From NCBI GenBank assembly GCA_964236535.1, contig CAXSEF010000031.1, positions 1 to 32,099 on the forward strand: a stretch of DNA of 32,099 nucleotides, written 5' to 3'. Source of the stretch: CAXSEF01 sp964236535 (GTDB taxonomy: Bacteria > Pseudomonadota > Alphaproteobacteria > Acetobacterales > Acetobacteraceae). Within the stretch, counting starts at the first letter, position 1. Every line of letters begins with the position of its first letter. Positions 23,016-32,099 of this stretch are shown one piece after another. The translations under genes were made by a program, and so were the position numbers. A model generated the notes under the pieces. It was not told the origin of the DNA, ran no database searches, and was given only the letters and a program-made list of their open reading frames with translations.

Positions 23016-23843
23016 TCAACGACTATCGGCCCGTGGGCGCGGACCGCGCGGCAGCACGAGGTGGTCGATCGCCCATGCCCAGCCGTCCTCCTGGTTGGAG
23101 CGGCTCACGTCCTGCGCCTTCGCCTTCACCTCCGGCGTCGCGTTGCCCATGGCGATGGCATAGCCCGCGACCCTGAACATCGCGAGATCGTTCGCCTGGT
23201 CGCCGATCACCGCGACGTCGCGCAGTTCGGTGCCGAGCAGGCTGGCGATGCGGGTCGCGGCGAAGCCCTTGTTAGCGTCGGGGTGGGTGACGTCGAGGTA
23301 GTAGGTCTGCGAGCGGTGCACGTTGGTGACGCTGCCGATCCTGTCGTGCAGTTCTGCCTCGCACCGCGCCAGCAGCGAGTGGTTCTGCGTGGTGCCGGTG
23401 ATCTTGCCGCAGCGCCCGTACAGCCCGTCGAAGCTGTCGAGCACGACCGGCGGCTGCTGCAGCGTGCGGGTCTCGAGAGGAATGTAGTGGGCGGCGGGGT
23501 TCTTCACCTGCCACTCGATGCCCACGAACAGCCAGACGTCGACACCGTGGTGCTCCAGGAACGCCACAGCCTCGCGCGCCGCCGGCTCGGGCACCAGGTG
23601 CGCCTTCAGCACGCGGCCATCGGGCCCGGTGATGGTGCCGCCGTTGAACGCGCCGCGCGGGGTGTCGAGCCCGAGCGGGGCGGCGAACAGCTCCAGTCCC
23701 TGCGGCGGCCTGGCGCTGGTTAGCGCCAATTTAATGCCGGCATTGTGCAGGCGGCCGGCGGCGTCGATCGTGGCCTGGGTCAGCCGCTTGTCATCGGTGA
23801 CCAGGGTGCCGTCCACGTCGGAGATCAGCAGGGTGATGGTCAT
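23016..23843 (-). CDS. Cof-type HAD hydrolase 2
   Basis: A 275-aa paralogue of the HAD protein at 21921-22769. Motif I is LLISDVDGTLVTDDK, motif II LALTSARPP, the Lys region DVTHPDANKGFAAT and motif IV VAVIGDQANDLAMF, so all catalytic positions are present. The C2-type cap has its own sequence (HYIPLETRTLQQPPVVLDSFDGLYG), which implies a substrate different from that of its neighbour. No signal peptide is seen. The ATG at 23841-23843 has only a weak ribosome binding site and begins 43 bases after the zwf stop. Its position directly downstream of zwf suggests removal or recycling of a sugar phosphate, but the substrate is not readable. Confidence 0.92.
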   Translation of the reverse strand: MTITLLISDVDGTLVTDDKRLTQATIDAAGRLHNAGIKLALTSARPPQGLELFAAPLGLDTPRGAFNGGTITGPDGRVLKAHLVPEPAAREAVAFLEHHGVDVWLFVGIEWQVKNPAAHYIPLETRTLQQPPVVLDSFDGLYGRCGKITGTTQNHSLLARCEAELHDRIGSVTNVHRSQTYYLDVTHPDANKGFAATRIASLLGTELRDVAVIGDQANDLAMFRVAGYAIAMGNATPEVKAKAQDVSRSNQEDGWAWAIDHLVLPRGPRPRADSR

Positions 23844-23886
23844 CGGACCGCGGCCGAGCGGCGCCGGGGCAGTGGGGCCGCGGCGA

Positions 23887-25437
23887 TCACGTCAGCTTCT
23901 GCCATTGCCGACGGTCGCGCTGCATCATGGTGTCGGCCTCGGCGGGTCCGTTGCTTCCGGCGTTGTAGGGATGGACGTGGATGTGCCCGGCTTCCCAGGA
24001 GTCCAGCACCGGCTGTACCACCTCCCAGCCGGCCTCGACGTTGTCGGCGCGCTGGAACAGCGTGGCGTCGCCGATCAGCACATCGTACAGCAGGGTCTCA
24101 TATCCGGTCGAGGGGCCCTCCTCGAACCAGTCGGCATAGTTGAAGTGCATCTTCACCCCGCCGAGGCGCACCGTGGGTCCGGGCACCTTGGCACTGAACT
24201 GCAGCGTCGCGCCCTCGCTCGGCTGGATCTGCAACGTCATGATGTTAGGCGTGAGCTTCTCGACCGGCGTGTCGCGGAACAGCGCGTACGGCGCCTGTTT
24301 GAAGTGGATCGCAATCTCGGTACGCCGCGTCGCCAGTCGCTTGCCGGTCCGGATGTAGAACGGCACGCCCGCCCAGCGCCAGTTGTCAATTGCGAGCTTC
24401 AGCGCGACGTAGGTCTCGGTCGAGGAGCGCGCGTCGACATCCGGCTCGTCCTGGTAGGCCGGCATCGTGGCGCCGCCTGCCGCGGTTCCGGCGCGGTACT
24501 GCCCGCGCACCACCCGGGTCAGCGCGCCTTCGCTGCGCAGCGGGCGGATCGACTGGATCGCCTTGGCCTTTTCGGTGCGCACCGCGTCGGCGTCGAACGA
24601 GGTCGGTGCCTCCATCGCGACCATCGCCAGCAGCTGGAACATGTGGTTCGGCACCATGTCGCGCAGCGCGCCGGTGCTCTCGTAGAACCCGCCGCGCCGC
24701 TCCACCCCCACCGTCTCCGCGGCGGTGATCTGCACGTGATCGATGTGGTCGCGCCTCCATAGCGGCTCGAACATGCCGTTGGAGAAGCGCAGCGCCATAA
24801 TGTTCTGCACCGTCTCCTTGCCGAGATAGTGGTCGATGCGGAACACCTGCGTCTCCTCGACCGCGCGCAGCAACCGGGCGTTCAGCGCCCTGGCGCTGCC
24901 GAGGTCGTGGCCGAACGGTTTTTCCACCACCACGCGGCGGAACCGCATCTGCTCTTCCGCCATCAGCGAACCCTGAGCAAGGTGGTCGACGATCAGGCCG
25001 AAGAAGCGATCCGCGACCGCAAGGTAGAACACGCAGTTGCCGCTCGCGACCACCTCGGCGAGGCGGGCATAGAGTGCGAGGTTGTCGAAGTCGCCCTGCA
25101 CGTAGGTGACGCGCGCGCGCAGCCAGTCCCACGCCACGTGGTCCAGCACATCGCCCCCCCCATCGCCGCGGCGATGGGCGACGAAATCCTGCATCGCCTC
25201 ATTCAGCCGTGCGCGGAACGCCTCGTCGTCCATGTCCACCCGGTCGACGCCGACCACACGGAACTCCTCGTGCAGTAGGCCCGCCGCGCGCAGGTTGTAG
25301 ATCGCTGGCATCAGCAGCCGCCGGGTCAGGTCCCCACCGGCGCCGAAGATCACCAGGGTGCACGGTGGTGCCACCATCGGGGCGCCGCGCGCCAGCGTCT
25401 CCGGGTCGTCAGCAAGGCGGGTGTCGGCGACATCCAT
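23887..25437 (-). CDS. zwf: Glucose-6-phosphate 1-dehydrogenase
   Basis: A 516-aa enzyme oxidising glucose 6-phosphate to 6-phosphogluconolactone with reduction of NAD(P)+. The coenzyme-binding loop is VIFGAGGDLTRRLLMPAIYNL (29-49), EKPFGHDLGSA lies at 172-182, and the catalytic signature RIDHYLGKETVQNI is at 200-213 with His203. Later family segments include YIRTGKRLATRRTEI and HVHPYNAGSNGPAEAD at the C-terminus. The Arg in TRR at 39-40 of the coenzyme loop suggests that NADP can be used. The ATG at 25435-25437, five bases after the gnd stop, gives normal length; upstream residues in the frame are shadows of gnd. A RRGDGGGDV segment (89-97) is encoded by a palindrome next to a run of eight C. 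Confidence 0.97.
   Translation of the reverse strand: MDVADTRLADDPETLARGAPMVAPPCTLVIFGAGGDLTRRLLMPAIYNLRAAGLLHEEFRVVGVDRVDMDDEAFRARLNEAMQDFVAHRRGDGGGDVLDHVAWDWLRARVTYVQGDFDNLALYARLAEVVASGNCVFYLAVADRFFGLIVDHLAQGSLMAEEQMRFRRVVVEKPFGHDLGSARALNARLLRAVEETQVFRIDHYLGKETVQNIMALRFSNGMFEPLWRRDHIDHVQITAAETVGVERRGGFYESTGALRDMVPNHMFQLLAMVAMEAPTSFDADAVRTEKAKAIQSIRPLRSEGALTRVVRGQYRAGTAAGGATMPAYQDEPDVDARSSTETYVALKLAIDNWRWAGVPFYIRTGKRLATRRTEIAIHFKQAPYALFRDTPVEKLTPNIMTLQIQPSEGATLQFSAKVPGPTVRLGGVKMHFNYADWFEEGPSTGYETLLYDVLIGDATLFQRADNVEAGWEVVQPVLDSWEAGHIHVHPYNAGSNGPAEADTMMQRDRRQWQKLT
25154..25178. repeat. Perfect 20-base palindrome beside a C8 run, inside zwf
   Basis: A perfect palindrome cccatcgccgcggcgatggg occupies 25159-25178 and shares bases with a run of eight C at 25154-25161. 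It encodes residues 88-95 of Zwf, in a likely surface loop. Homopolymers of this length are prone to slippage in replication and to sequencing error; here the reading frame is intact. Confidence 0.85.
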
Positions 25438-25442
25438 GGCGT

Positions 25443-26474
<1,032 letters not shown>

Positions 26475-26500
26475 GATCCGCTTGTCCTTCGTCAGGAAGA

Positions 26501-26640
26501 AAGCAAGGCCGGGCGCTGCCCGGACCAGCAAAGGGCCGGCGGCCCTTTGATCCCGTCTCTCAAAAACGTCCTGAACCCAAGTACTGGTTTCTAAAGGTAT
26601 TGGCCCTTTAGCGGGTCCAGGGCAGACCCCTGGCCTGCTT
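26501..26640 (+). repeat. Nested-hairpin intergenic repeat (copy D)
   Basis: A 140-base copy filling the gap between tal-pgi and gnd. Outer arms are aagcaaggcc (26501-26510) and ggcctgctt (26632-26640). Hairpin 1 is ccgggc-gct-gcccgg (26509-26523), hairpin 2 aaagggcc-ggc-ggcccttt (26530-26548), hairpin 3 a weak aaagg/cccttt (26593-26609), and hairpin 4 ccaggg/ccctgg (26617-26633). The middle stem is ggaccagc with gcgggtcc (26611-26618). The inner loop region has lost cttaag. Its right end overlaps the tal-pgi stop codon (26639-26641). Confidence 0.87.
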
Positions 26641-29554
26641 ACTTGACTGCGGCCGTGATCGCCTGCTGCAGCCTTGCAAGGCCTGCGGCCACGTCGCTGC
26701 CGAGGTGCACCCGCAGCGCCCGCCGGCCGCGCTCGGCAAGCACGTCGAAGTCGCCGCGTGCCTGCGCCGCCTTCACCGTGCCGAAGCTGTAGCGCTCGCC
26801 GGGAACGTCGAGGTCGGCACGGTCGTCCGCGGTGACCTGCAAGAATACGCCGCTGTTCGGCCCGCCCTTGTAGGCCTGCCCCGTCGAGTGTAGGAACCGC
26901 GGCCCGAACTCGGCCACCGTGGCGACGTGCCTGCCGTCGCGGATCGCGAGCCGCATCGACTGCAGCGCTGTGCGGTTCGCCTCGTCGCGCTCGACGTAGG
27001 CCAGGACCGCCGCATAGTCGCCGTCGCCCACCCTGGACAGGTGCTTCGCGATCACCGCATCGAGGCTGTCGGCATGCAGTTCAGCCGCGTTGCGGTCGTC
27101 GGCGAACAGCTTGATGCCCTCAAAGGTTGCGAATGGCGTCTCGGCGGGCAGGCTGCCGCTCTGGGCGTAGGTGTCGGTCAGCTTGCGGGTCGCGATCTTG
27201 CTGGCCTCGACGTCGGGCTGATTGAAGGCGTTGATGCCGATCACCGTCCCGGCCACCGCCGTCGCGAACTCCCAGAGGAAGAACTGCTGGGCGATCTCGG
27301 CGTGGCCGGCGAGGCTGACGCGGACCACCGGCTGCCCGGCCTTCTGCAGCGCTTCAATCGCGCGGTCCTGGGCAGGGTCCGGCGCGTCGGTCAGGCGGAT
27401 ATAGGCGAACAGCCGGTCGTGCCCGTACTGTTCGGGCGCGCCGAGCGTCTCGCCGTCGATCGGGACGATGCCGTGGCCCTGCTTGCCGGTGGACTCCGCA
27501 AGCAGCTGCTCCAGCCAGGCGCCCATGTCGGCGATCCCGGGCGACGCAACGATGGTCACCTTGTCGCGGCCCATCGTGGCGGCGGTGCCGAGCAGCGCGC
27601 CGAGCTGCACCCCGGGGTTGAAGGCGGGCGGGGTTCCGGCGGCGCAGGCCTGCACCATCAGGTTGGCCGAGGCAAGGAACTGCTTGATGTCGATGCCCAT
27701 TACCGCCGCCGGCACCAAGCCGAAGTTCGACAGCACCGAGTAGCGGCCGCCGATCTGCTTGTTGCCGTAGAAGATCCTGCGGAAGCCGTCACGCTTGGCG
27801 ACCTCCTCCATGTGCGACCCAAGGTCGGTAATCGCGACGAAGTGCCGGCCGGCCTGCTCCGCGCCAACCGCCTTCTGCATGGCGTCGTAGAAGTAGGCCT
27901 TGAGGATGTTGGGCTCCAGCGTGCCGCCGGACTTCGATGACACGATCACCAGGGTCTTCGCGAGGTCCAGCTTGGCCGCGAAAGCCGCGACCTGCTGCGG
28001 GTCGGTGCTATCGAGGACGAGCAGCTCGGGGAAGCCGCCGCGGCGGCCGAAGGTCTCGGCCAGGACTTCAGGGCCGAGGCTGGAGCCGCCCATGCCGAGC
28101 AGCAGCGCATGGGTGAACCTGTCCGCCACGATCTCCTGCTGGAACGCGGTCATCTCCTCCGCGTGCTCCATCCCGATCTGTACTGCGTCGAGCCAAGCCA
28201 GCCGGTCGGCCTCGTCATCGCCGGTCCACAGCGTGGCGTCATGTGCCCACAGCCGTCGCACCCTGCCCTCGGCGCGCCAGGACTCGATTTGCTTGCCCAC
28301 CGCATTCGATAGCTCGTCCGGCAGTTGCGCTTCCAGGCCGGACACCGTGCTGCCCAGCAGCTTGGTGCGTTTCTCCGCCACCGCGCCGAGCAGGTTGTCG
28401 AACGCGTCGGCGAAGAGCTTGACCCCGTCGTCGACCAGCAGCGAGGTGACGTTGGCAAGGTCGAGGCCAAGGCGCTTGGCCTCGTCGATAACGTGGCGGG
28501 CGCCGTCGACGTCCTCCTCCAGCGAGTCGCGCGGGGTGCCGTGGTCGCGGAACGCGTCCATCGTCGCCGGAGGGATGGTGTTCACCGTCTCGGCGCCGAT
28601 CAGTTCCTCGACATACAGGACGTCGCTGTACGCCTTGTCCTTGGTGCCGGTGCTGGCCCAGAGCAGGCGCTGCGGGTTGGCGCCTGCTGCGGCCAGCGTC
28701 TTCCACCGGTCGCTCGCGACCATGTCCTTGTAATACAGGTAGGCGAGCTTGGCGTTGGCGATCGCCACCTTGCCGCGGATCAGCTTCAGCGCCGGCGTCT
28801 CCGGATCATTTGCCTTCAGCCGCTCGTCGATCTTCTTGTCGATCTGGGCGTCGATGCGGCTGACGAAGAACGAGGCGACGCTGGCGATGCGGCTGATGTC
28901 CTCGCCCTTCGCATGCCGCGCTTCCAGACCGACCATGTAGGCCTCGGCGACCGCCTTGTAGGCGTCGATCGAGAACAGCAGTGTGACGTTGATGTTGATG
29001 CCTTCGGAGATCAGCGTCCGGATCGCCGGGACGCCCGCCTCGGTGCCCGGCACTTTCACCATCAGGTTCGGGCGGTCGACCATGGCGTGCAGGCGGCGGG
29101 CCTCGGCGATGGTCTCGTCGGTGCGCAGGGCGAGGTACGGCGAGACCTCCAGGCTGACGTAGCCGTCCAGGCCCTCGGTGCGCTCGAACACCGGCAGCAG
29201 GATCTTGGCGGTAGCCCGGATGTCGTCGACCGCCATCGCCTCGTAGAGCGCCGAAGCGTCGTGGTCGCCCTTCGCCGCGAGCTGCTTGAACTGGGCATCG
29301 TAGTCGTCCCCGCCGCCCATCGCCTTCTCGAAGATCGACGGGTTGGAGGTGACGCCGCCCAGCCCATCCTCCTCGACCAGCTTGATGAGGCTGCCGTCCG
29401 CCAGGAACGAGCGCCGGATGAAGTCCAGCCACACCGACTGGCCGTGCTGGCCGAGCTGGCGGAGCGGGCTGTCATGCCCAGTGCCGGTTTCCGGCTTGTC
29501 GCCCTGGGTGGCGGGGCCGCTGGCGGTGGGATTCGATTCGGGAGCAGACTGCAT
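26639..29554 (-). CDS. Bifunctional transaldolase / glucose-6-phosphate isomerase
   Basis: A 971-aa two-domain fusion. The N-terminal transaldolase domain (about 35-395) transfers a dihydroxyacetone unit between sugar phosphates. It has GGVTSNPSIFEKA, NLMVKVPGTEAG with Lys167 as the Schiff-base candidate, NINVTLLFS and VASFFVSRIDAQIDKK. The C-terminal phosphoglucose isomerase domain (about 425-930) shows LLGMGGSSLGPEVLAE and TLVIVSSKSGGTLEPN. This tal-pgi fusion is typical of acetic acid bacteria and some other groups and lets one polypeptide connect fructose 6-phosphate and glucose 6-phosphate pools. The ATG at 29552-29554 with ggag nine bases upstream was preferred to TTG at 29567. The start lies 118 bases after tkt, and the stop codon overlaps repeat copy D. 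About 35 Ser/Pro/Gly-rich residues precede the first domain. Confidence 0.96.
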   Translation of the reverse strand: MQSAPESNPTASGPATQGDKPETGTGHDSPLRQLGQHGQSVWLDFIRRSFLADGSLIKLVEEDGLGGVTSNPSIFEKAMGGGDDYDAQFKQLAAKGDHDASALYEAMAVDDIRATAKILLPVFERTEGLDGYVSLEVSPYLALRTDETIAEARRLHAMVDRPNLMVKVPGTEAGVPAIRTLISEGININVTLLFSIDAYKAVAEAYMVGLEARHAKGEDISRIASVASFFVSRIDAQIDKKIDERLKANDPETPALKLIRGKVAIANAKLAYLYYKDMVASDRWKTLAAAGANPQRLLWASTGTKDKAYSDVLYVEELIGAETVNTIPPATMDAFRDHGTPRDSLEEDVDGARHVIDEAKRLGLDLANVTSLLVDDGVKLFADAFDNLLGAVAEKRTKLLGSTVSGLEAQLPDELSNAVGKQIESWRAEGRVRRLWAHDATLWTGDDEADRLAWLDAVQIGMEHAEEMTAFQQEIVADRFTHALLLGMGGSSLGPEVLAETFGRRGGFPELLVLDSTDPQQVAAFAAKLDLAKTLVIVSSKSGGTLEPNILKAYFYDAMQKAVGAEQAGRHFVAITDLGSHMEEVAKRDGFRRIFYGNKQIGGRYSVLSNFGLVPAAVMGIDIKQFLASANLMVQACAAGTPPAFNPGVQLGALLGTAATMGRDKVTIVASPGIADMGAWLEQLLAESTGKQGHGIVPIDGETLGAPEQYGHDRLFAYIRLTDAPDPAQDRAIEALQKAGQPVVRVSLAGHAEIAQQFFLWEFATAVAGTVIGINAFNQPDVEASKIATRKLTDTYAQSGSLPAETPFATFEGIKLFADDRNAAELHADSLDAVIAKHLSRVGDGDYAAVLAYVERDEANRTALQSMRLAIRDGRHVATVAEFGPRFLHSTGQAYKGGPNSGVFLQVTADDRADLDVPGERYSFGTVKAAQARGDFDVLAERGRRALRVHLGSDVAAGLARLQQAITAAVK

Positions 29555-29574
29555 CGTTGGCGTCTCCAAAGAGG

Positions 29575-29671
29575 AAGGCCAGGGCGCTGCCCCCGGTCTC
29601 GTGGCGGGAGCCCACTGGAGGCAACCGCCCCCGGACCCGCGCTTGGCAGCCTTCCCGCGAAGGCCGGGGCG
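29575..29671. repeat. Possible degenerate copy of the intergenic repeat (copy E)
   Basis: The gap between tkt and tal-pgi starts with ggaaggccagggc-gct-gcccc, which resembles the outer arm plus hairpin 1 of the repeat family. It has ccggacccgc (29630-29639) near its other end. The nested stems are not intact and the inner part is not alignable by eye. The position, directly after the tkt stop codon, matches the other copies. Confidence 0.35.
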
Positions 29672-31813
29672 CTACGCGGGGGTCTTTGCCTTTTCGCGGC
29701 TGGCGTTGGCCTGGGCGCGTGCCGCCTCGGCAACTTTCTCCGGGGTGAACCCGAACTTGGTCAGCAGCGACGACAACGGGGCCGACGCGCCGTAGGTGTG
29801 CATGCCGATAATCTTGCCCGAGGCACCGGCGTAGCGGTCCCAGCCCATCGTCGCGGCCTGCTCAATCGTCACCCGCCCGGTGACTGCGGGGGGCAGCACC
29901 TCGTCGCGGTATTCCTGCTCCTGCTGCTCGAACAGCTCCCAGGACGGCATCGAGACCACGCGCGACTTGATCCCTTCGCCGATCAGCGTCTCATGCGCGC
30001 CGACCGCAAGTGCCACCTCGCTGCCAGTGGCCATCAGGATCACCTCCGGAGTACCCTCGCAGTCAGCCAGGATGTAGGCACCCTTGGCGACGCCCTTGGC
30101 CGAGGCGTACTTGCTGCGGTCGAAGGTCGGCAGCGCTTGGCGGCTGAGCGCCAGGCATACCGGCTGCTCCTTAAGCGGCAGGATGGTGCGCCAAGCCTCG
30201 GCCACCTCGTTGGCATCGCCCGGGCGGATGGTGATCATGCCGGGAGTGGCGCGGAGCTGGGCGAGCTGCTCGATCGGCTGGTGGGTTGGTCCGTCCTCGC
30301 CGACGCCGATGCTGTCATGGGTGAAGATGTAGACGACCGGTAGCTCCATGATCGCCGACAGGCGAATCGGTGGCTTCATGTAATCGCTGAAGATCAGGAA
30401 GCCCGAGGCGTAGGGGCGCAGCGCGTTCAGCGCCAGGCCGTTGGTGATCGACCCCATGGCGTGCTCGCGGATGCCGAAGTGCAGGTTGCGGCCGCCGTAG
30501 TTGTCCGCCTCGAAGCTGCCGGCCCCCTGGAAGGTCAGGTTGGACTTGGTGGACGGCGCAAGGTCGGCAGCGCCCCCGATCAGCCACGGCACGTGCGGCG
30601 CGATGGCGTTGAGCACCTTCTGCGACGAGTCCCGGCTGGCGACGCCCTTCGCGCTCGCCTCGAACTCGGGAATGTCGGCGTCCCAGCCTTTGGGCAGGGT
30701 ATGCTGGTTCATCATGTCCAGCTCGGCCGCCAGCTCCGGATACTGTTCGCGGTAGGTCGCGAACGTCGCGTCCCATTGCATGCGCAGGGCGCGGCCACGC
30801 TGGCCCATCACGGCGTCGAAGTGCTCGCGCACACCGTCGGGGACGAAGAAGCTCTGGTCGGCGGGCCAGCCGTACGAGGTCTTGGCGCCCTTGATCTCGT
30901 CGTCGCCGAGCGCCTCGCCGTGCGCCGCCGCGGTGCCAGCTTTCTTTGGCGCGCCGAAGCCGATGACGGAATGCACCCGGATGAAGCTCGGGCGATCGGT
31001 CACGGCATGCGCCGCATCGATCGCCCTGGCCACCGCGTCGGTATCATTGGCGTCGGCGACGTCGTCGGTGTGCCAGCCGTAGCCCTTAAAGCGGGTCACC
31101 ACGTCCTCGCTGAAGGCGAGATCGGTGCTGCCCTCGATGGTGATGTGGTTGCTGTCGTAGATCCACAGCAGGTTGGACAGCTTGAGGTGGCCGGCGACCG
31201 ACGCGGCCTCCTGGCTGACGCCCTCCATCATATCGCCGTCGCCGCACAGCACGTAGATGCGGTGGTCGAACAGGACGAACCCCGGCTTGTTGTAGCGGGC
31301 CGCGAGCCAACGCTCGGCCATCGCCATGCCGACGGAGTTGCCGCAGCCCTGGCCGAGCGGGCCGGTGGTGGTTTCGACACCCGACGTCATGCGGTACTCG
31401 GGATGCCCGGGGGTCTTGCTATCGGCTTGGCGGAACTTCTTCAGGTCGTCGATGGTCAGCGCGGGGGCATCGCGGTCTTCGTCCTCGTTGGTGGCACGGA
31501 TACCGGCGAGGTGGATCAGCGAGTAGAGCAGCATTGAGGCGTGGCCGACCGAGAGCACAAAGCGGTCGCGGTTCGGCCAGCGCGGCTCATTGGGGTCGGT
31601 GCGCAGGAAGCGCTGCCAGACGGTGTAGGCGACCGGGGCGAGCGCCATCGGCGTGCCAGGATGGCCGGAGTTCGCCTTCTGCACCGCGTCCATCGACAGA
31701 GTGCGAATGGTGTCGATGCAGGTCTTGTCAATGTCGTGGCCGGGCGCGAGATCGGCAGGCACGCCGCCTGCGCCGTCGGGAGAGCTCACCCGGGTCCGAT
31801 CCGTGGCAATCAT
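29672..31813 (-). CDS. tkt: Transketolase
   Basis: A 713-aa thiamine-diphosphate enzyme moving two-carbon units between pentose phosphates and glycolytic intermediates. In the N-terminal PP domain are NSGHPGTPMALAP, TTGPLGQGCGNSVGMA, and the ThDP motif GDGDMMEGVSQEAASVAGHLKLSNLLWIYDSN (GDG to N). The pyrimidine domain has FGIREHAMGSITNGLAL and THDSIGVGEDGPTHQPIEQLAQLRATPG, with the catalytic Glu in IREH. The C-terminal domain begins near VILMATGSEVALAVGA. Length is slightly above the usual 660-670 because of about 25 extra N-terminal residues. The ATG at 31811-31813 has ggagg about nine bases upstream. It is the first gene in the run within this window; the upstream region carries repeat copy F and probably the operon promoter, which I could not identify. 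Confidence 0.97.
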   Translation of the reverse strand: MIATDRTRVSSPDGAGGVPADLAPGHDIDKTCIDTIRTLSMDAVQKANSGHPGTPMALAPVAYTVWQRFLRTDPNEPRWPNRDRFVLSVGHASMLLYSLIHLAGIRATNEDEDRDAPALTIDDLKKFRQADSKTPGHPEYRMTSGVETTTGPLGQGCGNSVGMAMAERWLAARYNKPGFVLFDHRIYVLCGDGDMMEGVSQEAASVAGHLKLSNLLWIYDSNHITIEGSTDLAFSEDVVTRFKGYGWHTDDVADANDTDAVARAIDAAHAVTDRPSFIRVHSVIGFGAPKKAGTAAAHGEALGDDEIKGAKTSYGWPADQSFFVPDGVREHFDAVMGQRGRALRMQWDATFATYREQYPELAAELDMMNQHTLPKGWDADIPEFEASAKGVASRDSSQKVLNAIAPHVPWLIGGAADLAPSTKSNLTFQGAGSFEADNYGGRNLHFGIREHAMGSITNGLALNALRPYASGFLIFSDYMKPPIRLSAIMELPVVYIFTHDSIGVGEDGPTHQPIEQLAQLRATPGMITIRPGDANEVAEAWRTILPLKEQPVCLALSRQALPTFDRSKYASAKGVAKGAYILADCEGTPEVILMATGSEVALAVGAHETLIGEGIKSRVVSMPSWELFEQQEQEYRDEVLPPAVTGRVTIEQAATMGWDRYAGASGKIIGMHTYGASAPLSSLLTKFGFTPEKVAEAARAQANASREKAKTPA

Positions 31814-31944
31814 GTGTCATCTCCTCCGACCGGCGGTGCAGCGACCATGCACCCGGCCGGCCGCGACATCTGTGACGCATCGTGGCGGACCCGGGTTCCC
31901 GCGGCAAGGTTATGCTGCGGCGCCATGGCCGGGGGTGGGGTCCG

Positions 31945-32080
31945 GCAGGCAAGGCTGGGCTCTGCCCAGACCCGCCAGGGGCGAGCCGCCCCTGGACCGG
32001 CTTCCGACAGGTTCACCAGTGTGGTGGGCGATCTCAGGCCCTTGGCGGATCCAGAGGGCCAGGCCTGCGGCCTTGGCTGT
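31945..32080 (+). repeat. Nested-hairpin intergenic repeat (copy F)
   Basis: A copy about 130 bases upstream of tkt. Hairpin 1 is ctgggc-tct-gcccag (31955-31969), differing from copy A at both arms with pairing kept. Hairpin 2 is ccaggggcg-agc-cgcccctgg (31975-31995), a nine-base-pair stem. The middle stem agacccgcc (31968-31976) pairs with ggcggatcc (32044-32052) except for small mismatches. The right-hand hairpins are weaker, and ggccttggc at 32069-32077 is a degenerate outer arm. The gene upstream lies outside the window. Confidence 0.75.
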
Positions 32081-32099
32081 TTCAAGGCGGAGTTCACGC

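Noticed and set aside
28325..30343. A 672-codon plus-strand open frame opposite tal-pgi and tkt
   Set aside because: It crosses two well-supported genes and the spacer between them and shows only shadow-type composition without domains.

Overview
The window is very GC-rich, densely coded DNA and reads like a chromosomal segment of an alphaproteobacterium, most likely a member of the Acetobacteraceae. The best arguments are the fused transaldolase/glucose-6-phosphate isomerase next to tkt, gnd and zwf (a pentose-phosphate layout I associate with acetic acid bacteria), a short 6-phosphogluconate dehydrogenase with an NAD-type cofactor residue, and a family of structured intergenic repeats of a style I associate with that family. 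No database search was possible, so the taxonomic call is inference.

Layout. (1) 205-4828, minus strand: a GlfT2-like galactofuranosyltransferase, then DUF1285, a CoA-pyrophosphatase-like Nudix protein with an altered Nudix box, and CCA tRNA nucleotidyltransferase. (2) 5275-10100, plus strand, divergent from (1): a TuaH-like glycosyltransferase, UDP-galactopyranose mutase (glf), and two adjacent cytoplasmic GH1/clan GH-A-like proteins. With the GlfT2-like gene this forms a galactofuranose glycan cassette. (3) 10457-17925, plus strand: MoxR ATPase, DUF58, BatA/DUF4159 and a 719-aa membrane protein with a von Willebrand/amidotransferase-like layout, a four-gene module probably working on the cell envelope. 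(4) 18131-19473, plus strand: a TspO-like membrane protein and a small secreted ankyrin-repeat protein. (5) 31813 down to 19633, minus strand: tkt, tal-pgi, gnd, zwf, HAD phosphatase 2, HAD phosphatase 1, pgl, rpiA, gntK. This is nearly the whole oxidative and non-oxidative pentose phosphate pathway plus gluconate entry in one co-directional run.

The least expected structure is non-coding. At least four, probably six or seven, copies of a 120-180 bp repeat sit between genes (about 10195-10400, 17963-18086, 19488-19630, 22824-23005, 26501-26640, 31945-32080, and perhaps 29575-29671). The best copies fold on paper into a nested tree: an outer stem, a pair of flanking hairpins, a middle stem, a second pair of flanking hairpins, and an inner stem-loop. 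Sequences differ between copies while pairing is kept. In the pentose-phosphate run the copies sit directly after stop codons and divide the operon into segments.

Together, region 5 oxidises and rearranges sugar phosphates to NAD(P)H and pentoses, regions 1-2 make a galactofuranose-containing surface glycan, and region 3 probably supports envelope assembly or stress response.
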